Below, piece after piece: positions 42,875-48,498 of a stretch of DNA of 48,498 nucleotides. The notes beneath the pieces were generated by a model. That model saw only the letters and a list, made by a program, of their open reading frames with translations, was not told where the DNA came from and ran no database searches. The stretch spans positions 1-48,498 of the forward strand of contig JAUYAR010000152.1 in assembly GCA_030693415.1 (NCBI GenBank). Reading direction: 5' to 3'. The translations under genes and the position numbers were made by a program. How positions within the stretch are numbered: the stretch's first letter is position 1; each line of letters opens with the position of its first letter. Source of the DNA: Candidatus Cloacimonadaceae bacterium (lineage in GTDB: Bacteria; Cloacimonadota; Cloacimonadia; Cloacimonadales; Cloacimonadaceae).

Positions 42875-44890
42875 TTATAATCTATCCCCACCCACAGTTT
42901 TTGCCAATACTAACGGAGCAATCATCGCAGCACCGCAGTTGGTCAAGTATTTCCCCACTTCCTTGATCGTGGCGCCGCTGTCAAAGATATCGTCAATCAG
43001 CAGGACATACCGGCCACTGACAATGTCGGGATTGCTCAGCATAAAAGCGCCTGACACATTTTCGGCTTTGAGGGCGAAATTTTCATAAGCCTTCTGTTCG
43101 TGAGTATGCCTGATCTTGGTGAGATCATGGGAGATCGGAACTTTTAGGGTAAATGAAACTTTCTCCGCCAGGTGGCGGACAAGATCGCCTGAAATAGAGG
43201 GCGGAATGTACAGTATCAAATCAATTCTGTCTTTCCCGAATCTTTTAGAATACGCTTTGAGCAGCAGGGAGATCAGAAAGTCCGGGAAATCACCGCCCTG
43301 CTCATACTTGCTGCGATGAATGGCGGAGCCGACATTGGAAACCCCGTAATAGGACGCTGCTATCCCATTGATCAGATTGCTGCCTTTAGTCTCGACCTCG
43401 AGTTCCGGAAAGTAGCTTTCACGGAATCGCTCCAGCTTGGTAGACCACTCCGGAGTATGCGTGATCCTGTGTTTGGGTAGCCCGGTGTTATCGCAATTCG
43501 CAAAGTTCCTTCCGTCGCTATCACCGAGGTAATTGCACAGATATGACATCCGGGATTGGGTGGATTCGGCATAATCCATCATGGCTTCCAATTCCTTCAT
43601 TTTCGCTGCTCTCAGCTCTTCAAACTGGCTGGGATCAAAGGGTTTGGCATTGCGGACATACTCATATCGCTTGGTTTTGCCGATGAACACTTCCCTGATA
43701 ATTCCCTGATCCATCAGATCAGCACGGATGACTCTGATTTGGGTTTGGCGGAGATTGGTCTTTTTCATCAGTTCCCGCTCCCCCAGCATCTCGCTTTGCA
43801 AGGCTGCGATCACTTGTTCGTATTTTGCGGTTGCAGGTTTCGCGCCCTCGATGAAAGCTTCAGGCAGATCTCGATCAGATGGATTGTATAAAAGAATGAT
43901 CACCGTGGGTAATCCATCTCTACCCGCACGGCCAATCTCCTGATAATAATGCACTGGAGATTGGGGAAATTGGGTATGGATGATAAATCTGAGATCAGGT
44001 TTATCAATTCCCATACCTAAAGCATTGGTCGAGATCACACATTTCCAGGTGTTGTTGATCATCCCTTGTTCCACCTCGATCCTGGATTCAGTGTCTAACC
44101 TGCTGTTGTATGATCTGCATGGAATATTAAGATACTCAAACCACTTACTGACGACTTCTGTTTCAACTACGGTTCCGGAATATATTATACCTGTCCCGGT
44201 TAGCTTGTTTATATTCTGTCCGAGCCAGATCAGCTTGTCATCATCTGAGGCAACATCGATAACATACAATTTGAAATTATCTCGCACCAGATTACCGCGG
44301 ATCACTTTCAGGTCGCCAGAGATTTGTGAAGCTACATCTCGTTCAACCCTCTTGGTGGCAGTTGCAGTGGTAGCCAATACCGGCAGTCCCTTTGGGAGGA
44401 GATTGACCAGATTGATGATCCTTCTGTAGGCGGGACGAAAGTCGTGACCCCATACCGAGATACAATGCGCTTCATCCACGACTACCATGGCAAGCTTCAT
44501 GTTTCGCACTTCTTCCAGCCATAGGGAGTTTTCCTGGCGTTCCGGAGCTATATAGAGGATACTCAAGGAGCCCTGTTTCGCCTCGGCAATGACCGCCAGA
44601 TTTTCTTCAACGGTTTGATTGCTATTGATGCACTTTGCGGCGATTCCCAATGCTTGAAGTTTTGACACTTGATCACGCATCAGTGCGATAAGAGGAGAAA
44701 AGACGACCGTCAGACCAGCAAACTGCACAGCCGGAAACTGGAAACACAGAGATTTCCCATATCCGGTCCGTTCGATCAACAGAACCCTTTCCCCCCTCAG
44801 AATACGGGAGATGGCTATCCATTGCTCATCGTAGAAGTGATCCAACCCAAAGCGAGATTTGAGAATCTTCTCGGCTTGATCTCTATCCAT
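42875..44890 (-). CDS. RecQ-like helicase fused to a ComFC-type phosphoribosyltransferase
   Basis: 671 residues. The RecQ helicase core (1-335) has Walker A RTGYGKS (41-47), DEAH (139-142), the aromatic loop CISVWGHDFRPAY and motif VI QEIGRAGRDG (317-326). The zinc subdomain region keeps the exact C-x16-C-x2-C-x2-C spacing but reads S446, F463, C466, T469, so three of four ligands are gone. After a short linker, residues about 500-671 form a PRTase of ComFC type: LTKIRHTHEQKAYENFALKAENVSGAF, then the PRPP loop DDIFDSGAT (633-641). The HRDC domain of full-length RecQ is replaced by the PRTase. ATG 44890 has AGGGG 11 bp before it. It leads a minus-strand run with the DprA-like gene. Confidence 0.85.
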   Translation of the reverse strand: MDRDQAEKILKSRFGLDHFYDEQWIAISRILRGERVLLIERTGYGKSLCFQFPAVQFAGLTVVFSPLIALMRDQVSKLQALGIAAKCINSNQTVEENLAVIAEAKQGSLSILYIAPERQENSLWLEEVRNMKLAMVVVDEAHCISVWGHDFRPAYRRIINLVNLLPKGLPVLATTATATKRVERDVASQISGDLKVIRGNLVRDNFKLYVIDVASDDDKLIWLGQNINKLTGTGIIYSGTVVETEVVSKWFEYLNIPCRSYNSRLDTESRIEVEQGMINNTWKCVISTNALGMGIDKPDLRFIIHTQFPQSPVHYYQEIGRAGRDGLPTVIILLYNPSDRDLPEAFIEGAKPATAKYEQVIAALQSEMLGERELMKKTNLRQTQIRVIRADLMDQGIIREVFIGKTKRYEYVRNAKPFDPSQFEELRAAKMKELEAMMDYAESTQSRMSYLCNYLGDSDGRNFANCDNTGLPKHRITHTPEWSTKLERFRESYFPELEVETKGSNLINGIAASYYGVSNVGSAIHRSKYEQGGDFPDFLISLLLKAYSKRFGKDRIDLILYIPPSISGDLVRHLAEKVSFTLKVPISHDLTKIRHTHEQKAYENFALKAENVSGAFMLSNPDIVSGRYVLLIDDIFDSGATIKEVGKYLTNCGAAMIAPLVLAKTVGGDRL

Positions 44891-44998
44891 AGCTTCAACG
44901 CCCCTTTTTCAATTGCTAATTCCATGATGCTGGACGGGTTGAGAACGATTTCGATAGAATCTCCAGGTTAAGCTCACCGACGACAATGATGCCACATT

Positions 44999-45448
44999 CT
45001 AACCTTTCGATTCTAAATACTTTTCCAGCAAGAGGATCGAGCTGGCGATACACAGCGGGCATTTTTTTTCAAAGAGTCCTTTCCGGATGGCTTTTTCCCT
45101 GGCTTTGGGTTTGGACACATCCATCCCAATGATGTCCTTGCATTCGGTGCTGCCGTTGAAGATTTTGAAATTGGCGGTAAATTCTTCCGTCCGCTCCTCA
45201 ATTTTCTGTTTGCTAAGCTGATCGGCTTCGGAAAATCCAAAGCCGAGACCCAACACCATCAACGCGCCTGTCAGGGCACCGCAGGTTCGTCCCATGCGCA
45301 TTCCTCCTCCGAAACAAGAAGCAATCTTACTTGCGGCTATGCGCGATAATCCCAAATCCTTGGCAAATTGCATCAACACTGCTTGGGCACAGTTAAAACC
45401 GTTGGCATGATCCGTTATGGCATTCATTACTTTTTTTGATGATAACAC
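44999..45448 (-). CDS. C_GCAxxG_C_C family redox-type protein
   Basis: 149 residues. The spaced cysteines match the family name: C in GFNCAQAV, then CFGGG, TCGALTGALM (the GCAxxG part), ECKDIIG and the terminal KKCPLC. Such small proteins are thought to bind metal or act in redox chemistry, but function is unsettled. GTG 45448 is chosen because AGGAGG sits 4 bp upstream; an ATG at 45472 extends it by eight residues without a ribosome site, and the frame is open further. It is divergent to glgP. Confidence 0.7.
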   Translation of the reverse strand: MLSSKKVMNAITDHANGFNCAQAVLMQFAKDLGLSRIAASKIASCFGGGMRMGRTCGALTGALMVLGLGFGFSEADQLSKQKIEERTEEFTANFKIFNGSTECKDIIGMDVSKPKAREKAIRKGLFEKKCPLCIASSILLLEKYLESKG

Positions 45449-45612
45449 TCTTCCTCCTATAGGAATCTCCATGCTCTTGATGCACATGTTTCGTGTCAAG
45501 ATATTTCTCAAACAGCAACAACTGACGCGCGGAATTTGGCATTTTTCCGATGGCAATTCAGATGAAAACGCTTATGTTATTTGATAGCGCATATCCCTTT
45601 TAGGAGGAAGCG

Positions 45613-48075
45613 ATGAATCAGGCTCTTACAGATATGATCGGCACCACGCACCTTGATGGTTCGTCCGCGGAGATTATCACCCGTTTTGTCCATCATCTCA
45701 AATATAACCGCGGCAAAGATCAGTATTCCGCCACTCCGTTGGACTGTTATCTCGCCTTTGCCACCACCATTCGGGACATCCTGCTGGATCGGTGGCTGGT
45801 CACGCAACCCGCTGCCTATCATTCGGATAGAAAACGCGTCTATTATCTCTCCATGGAATATCTGATCGGCAGGTCTTTGGGAAATGCCATAATCAATCTT
45901 GATCTGCAGCGCCAGAGCATCAAAGCCTTGTCCGAGATGGGTTTCGATCTTTCCCTGATCTGTGAACTGGAATGGGACGCCGGATTGGGAAACGGAGGTT
46001 TGGGACGTTTGGCGGCATGTTTTCTGGATTCGATGGCAACCCTTGAGATTCCGGCTTATGGATATGGCATCCGCTATGAATACGGCATTTTCTTTCAGCG
46101 TATCAAAAACGGCGAGCAGATTGAAACCCCGGACAATTGGCTGCGCTATGGTTCCGTGTGGGAGATCCAGCATCCGGAACACCTCTTCCCCGTTTATTTC
46201 GGTGGACACGTGCAGGAAGTGATTGATGACAAAGGGCACAAATCCATGCAATGGATTCACAGCGAATATGTGATGGCAATGGCTTGCGACTATCTTATCC
46301 CAGGCTATAAGAACGGCTTTGTCAACACCTTGCGTCTGTGGTCGGCAAATTCCACCCGCGATTTTAATCTCAGCTATTTCAACGAAGGGGACTATGTCCA
46401 GGCGGTCGCGGATAAAAACAACTCCGAGATGATCTCAAAGGTGCTCTATCCAAATGACAACAAGATGTGCGGCAAGGAGCTGCGGCTCAAACAGGAGTAT
46501 TTCTTCGTCAGCGCCACTTTGCAAGATATCCTGCGGCGTTTTGCAAAAAAGATCACTGATCTGAACCGGCTGCCGGAATTTGTCGCCATCCAACTCAACG
46601 ACACGCACCCCGCCATCGCCATTGCGGAACTGATGCGCGTCCTCGTGGACGAAAAGAAACTGAATTGGGAAAGCGCCTGGGAGATAACGCAACGCTGCTT
46701 TGCCTATACCAATCACACGATTCTGCCGGAAGCCCTGGAAAAATGGCAGGTTGATCTCTTCCATCGTTTGTTGCCGCGTCATTTGCAGATCATCTATGAG
46801 ATCAATCACCGGTTTCTTTATAGCATCCGTCTTACCGGAAACGGCGATGACGCCACTCTGCGCAATGTCTCGCTGATCGTGGAAGAGCCGATCAAATCCA
46901 TTCGCATGGCGCATCTGGCGATCGTAGGTTCGCACAGCGTGAATGGGGTCTCAGAACTGCATACCCAGATACTTAAAGACAAGATTTTCAAGGACTTCCA
47001 CCATATCTATCCGGAGCGTTTCAACAGTAAAACCAATGGCATCACACCCCGTCGCTGGCTATTTTTGGCAAATCCTCGCCTAACCGATCTGATCACCAAA
47101 GCCATTGGCGAAACCTGGTTGAAAGATATCGAAGTTATGACCAAACTTAATGATTTCGCCGGAGATTCCGCTTTTCTCGAAGAGCTTGGCAAGGTCAAAC
47201 AGGCAAATAAAGAGGATTTCGCCGCCTACTATTGGGATATCCACCATCGTAAGCTCGATCCGGAGAGTATATTCGACTTTCAGGCAAAGCGCATCCATGA
47301 GTATAAACGGCAGTTGCTCAATGCCTTGCACATCATTCATTTGATCCACCGCATCCGCGACGGCAAGGGGAAAGATATGCATCCGCACACCTTCTTTTTT
47401 GCCGGAAAAGCGGCACCGGGATACTATATCGCCAAGCTGATCATCCGTTTCATCTGCGCCATCGCGGCTTATGTGGAAAAGGATAAGGATCTGCTCAAAC
47501 TGATCCGGATCGTCTTTTTGCAAAACTACCGGGTGAGCCTGGCGGAAAGAATCATGCCCGCTTCCGAAATCTCCCAACAGATTTCCACCGCCGGAACCGA
47601 AGCCTCGGGAACCGGAAACATGAAGTTTGCCATCAACGGCGCCCTCACAGTCGGCACCCTCGATGGCGCCAATATCGAGATCCGCCAAGCGGTGGGAGAG
47701 GACAATTTCTTCCTCTTCGGCATGAAGGACAGTGAGGTGCAAGCCCTCAAGCAGAGCGGCTATCACCCTTATGGAATCATGAACGCCAATGAAACGATCA
47801 AGCGCATCTTCGATTTCATCACCGCCGACGAGCTTTCCCCCCTGCTACCGGGTCTTTTTCAACCCTTGGTGAACCGCTTGCTCTATCAAGGCGACGATTA
47901 TTGCATCATCGCCGATTTGCTGGATTACATACGTGTCATGGAGAATGTGGACAAAGCCTATCTGAACAGAACCTTATGGAATAAAATGTCGCTGGCAAAC
48001 ATCGCCAATATGGGCAGATTTTCTTCCGATGAAACGATCAAACGCTATGCCACGGAGATCTGGGGAGTGAAGTAA
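45613..48075 (+). CDS. glgP: Glycogen/alpha-glucan phosphorylase
   Basis: An 820-residue PLP enzyme, the usual length, that releases glucose-1-phosphate from alpha-1,4-glucans with phosphate. Early signatures are YYLSMEYLIGRSLGNAI and ELEWDAGLGNGGLGRLAACFLDSMAT. The cofactor lysine is K671 in SGTGNMKFAINGALTVGTLDGANIEI. QAKRIHEYKRQLLNAL is also diagnostic. TAGGAGG at 45601-45607 is a strong ribosome site 5 bp before the ATG. The gene stands alone, without other glycogen genes nearby, and may serve starch or maltodextrin use as well as storage. Confidence 0.96.
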   Translation: MNQALTDMIGTTHLDGSSAEIITRFVHHLKYNRGKDQYSATPLDCYLAFATTIRDILLDRWLVTQPAAYHSDRKRVYYLSMEYLIGRSLGNAIINLDLQRQSIKALSEMGFDLSLICELEWDAGLGNGGLGRLAACFLDSMATLEIPAYGYGIRYEYGIFFQRIKNGEQIETPDNWLRYGSVWEIQHPEHLFPVYFGGHVQEVIDDKGHKSMQWIHSEYVMAMACDYLIPGYKNGFVNTLRLWSANSTRDFNLSYFNEGDYVQAVADKNNSEMISKVLYPNDNKMCGKELRLKQEYFFVSATLQDILRRFAKKITDLNRLPEFVAIQLNDTHPAIAIAELMRVLVDEKKLNWESAWEITQRCFAYTNHTILPEALEKWQVDLFHRLLPRHLQIIYEINHRFLYSIRLTGNGDDATLRNVSLIVEEPIKSIRMAHLAIVGSHSVNGVSELHTQILKDKIFKDFHHIYPERFNSKTNGITPRRWLFLANPRLTDLITKAIGETWLKDIEVMTKLNDFAGDSAFLEELGKVKQANKEDFAAYYWDIHHRKLDPESIFDFQAKRIHEYKRQLLNALHIIHLIHRIRDGKGKDMHPHTFFFAGKAAPGYYIAKLIIRFICAIAAYVEKDKDLLKLIRIVFLQNYRVSLAERIMPASEISQQISTAGTEASGTGNMKFAINGALTVGTLDGANIEIRQAVGEDNFFLFGMKDSEVQALKQSGYHPYGIMNANETIKRIFDFITADELSPLLPGLFQPLVNRLLYQGDDYCIIADLLDYIRVMENVDKAYLNRTLWNKMSLANIANMGRFSSDETIKRYATEIWGVK

Positions 48076-48090
48076 TCAGAGACTATATTT

Positions 48091-48124
48091 ACCCATAGTT
48101 TCCCGGAGGGAAGGGGAAACGGGT
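48091..48124 (+). terminator. Possible terminator hairpin after glgP
   Basis: GTTTCCC (48098-48104) pairs with GGGAAAC (48114-48120), extended by ACCC/GGGT on the outside across a 3-base bulge. No T-run follows, so its strength is doubtful. Confidence 0.35.
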
Positions 48125-48220
48125 AAGAGATGAGAGATAAGAGATGAGATAAGCTGACGCAGATAGAAACAATCATCAGCACACTGCACATCCCTCATCT
48201 CATCTTGCCACCTTTCCACT

Positions 48221-48245
48221 CCGCAGCATCGGCATCCTGCGCTAC
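48221..48245 (-). repeat. REP-like palindrome
   Basis: CCGCAGCATCGGCATCCTGC then GCTAC; one change from the consensus in the 3' arm. Confidence 0.8.
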
Positions 48246-48258
48246 ATTTCCACCTCCC

Positions 48259-48280
48259 CGGCATCGGCATGCTGCGCTAC
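48259..48280 (-). repeat. REP-like palindrome
   Basis: CGGCATCGGCATGCTGCGCT then AC; same orientation as the copy 14 bp upstream. Confidence 0.8.
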
Positions 48281-48291
48281 CTTCCCCGTTA

Positions 48292-48349
48292 GCATTACGG
48301 AGTCAATACGGACTTAGTCCGTAATGAGTCCGTATTGATTCCGTAATGC
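48292..48349 (+). repeat. 58-bp palindromic repeat, copy 3
   Basis: Identical to copy 2 (27398-27455). It ends 12 bp before the terminal repeat of the IS at 48362. Confidence 0.9.
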
Positions 48350-48361
48350 AAAGGGGAAAGA

Positions 48362-48498
48362 TGTCCCGTCCTAAAAAAGTTGACACCAAATCAACTTCTA
48401 AGGAGAAGAGAAAATGAAAGAAAAGAAGCCCGTAAATCGTTATAGCATGGCTTTTAAAATGCGTGTTATTGAGGATGTCGAAAACGGTCTGATTTGCG
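48362..48498 (+). mobile_element. Left end of an IS3-like insertion sequence (partial)
   Basis: Begins with TGTCCCGTCC, the inverse of the terminal sequence at 144-154. It is followed by a short leader, AAGGAG at 48400-48405 and a transposase start at 48414. The element is cut by the end of the window. Confidence 0.7.
48414..48498 (+). CDS. IS3-type transposase OrfA, N-terminal fragment
   Basis: Only the first 28 residues are visible: a basic start, then YSMAFKMRVIEDVENG, the usual opening of the OrfA helix-turn-helix of IS3-family elements. It runs off the end of the window. The downstream orfB and frameshift site cannot be seen. Confidence 0.6.
   Translation, partial: MKEKKPVNRYSMAFKMRVIEDVENGLIC

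Noticed and set aside
45577-46260. 227-codon open frame antisense to glgP
   Set aside because: Opposite the conserved start and early catalytic region of glycogen phosphorylase; no ribosome site or family motif.
47080-47766. 228-codon open frame antisense to the glgP C-terminal part
   Set aside because: Shadow of the PLP-binding region of GlgP; no recognisable protein.
1-48498. Composite transposon or prophage spanning the whole window
   Set aside because: The matching IS ends at the edges enclose mostly housekeeping genes; no integrase, phage structural genes or att sites were found. Length equal to phage lambda is coincidence.

Overview
The window is bacterial chromosome from an uncultured-type Gram-negative of the FCB group. 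A member of Candidatus Cloacimonadota is my best guess. It has outer-membrane and lipoprotein genes, a DUF4837-like lipoprotein, CCA-encoding tRNAs and many REP-like palindromes between genes. The phylum is inferred from gene content and style only and needs a phylogeny.

Layout. 1-435: tail of a group II intron beside the right end of an IS3-like element, then a 58-bp palindrome. 435-12595 (plus strand): malic enzyme, a flippase-like membrane protein, tRNA-Lys and two tRNA-Glu, an M23 peptidase, ThiN, then XseB / short-chain prenyl synthase / dUTPase / NadA. After a gap with a 73-bp duplication comes a tightly overlapping run: TrmN-like methylase, FtsX-like membrane protein, PgsA and two lipoproteins. 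12600-17300: mobile-element zone with an intact IS1634-type element (13-bp inverted repeats, TTAA duplication) inserted inside a palindromic repeat, a 5'-truncated IS4-like transposase and an AT-rich orphan gene. 17327-18738: HI0933-type flavoprotein with a TetR-HTH-only partner.

19368-27259 (minus strand) is a full phosphate module in transcription order: PhoB, PhoR, a small sigma-70 factor, an outer-membrane porin, PstS, PstC, PstA, PstB, PhoU. Three 11-bp-spaced TTAACA-like boxes lie 9 bp upstream of a -10 before the porin, a candidate Pho box, and an 11-bp hairpin separates pstS from pstC. 27754-33612: two large PAS histidine kinases, converging, with an Rcp1-like receiver.

34272-44890 is a DNA-processing/defence-like island: a TOTE-type archaeo-eukaryotic primase fused to an SF2 helicase, converging on a minus-strand run of a RecQ-ComFC (phosphoribosyltransferase) fusion, a DprA-like protein, SbcD and SbcC. 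The RecQ-ComFC plus DprA pair is the most novel-looking system here. It pairs competence-type domains in a two-gene unit resembling PRTase/DprA defence pairs, and its RecQ zinc site has lost three of four ligands. The window ends with a C_GCAxxG_C_C protein, glycogen phosphorylase, repeats, and the start of an IS3-like element whose terminal repeat matches the IS end at the left edge.
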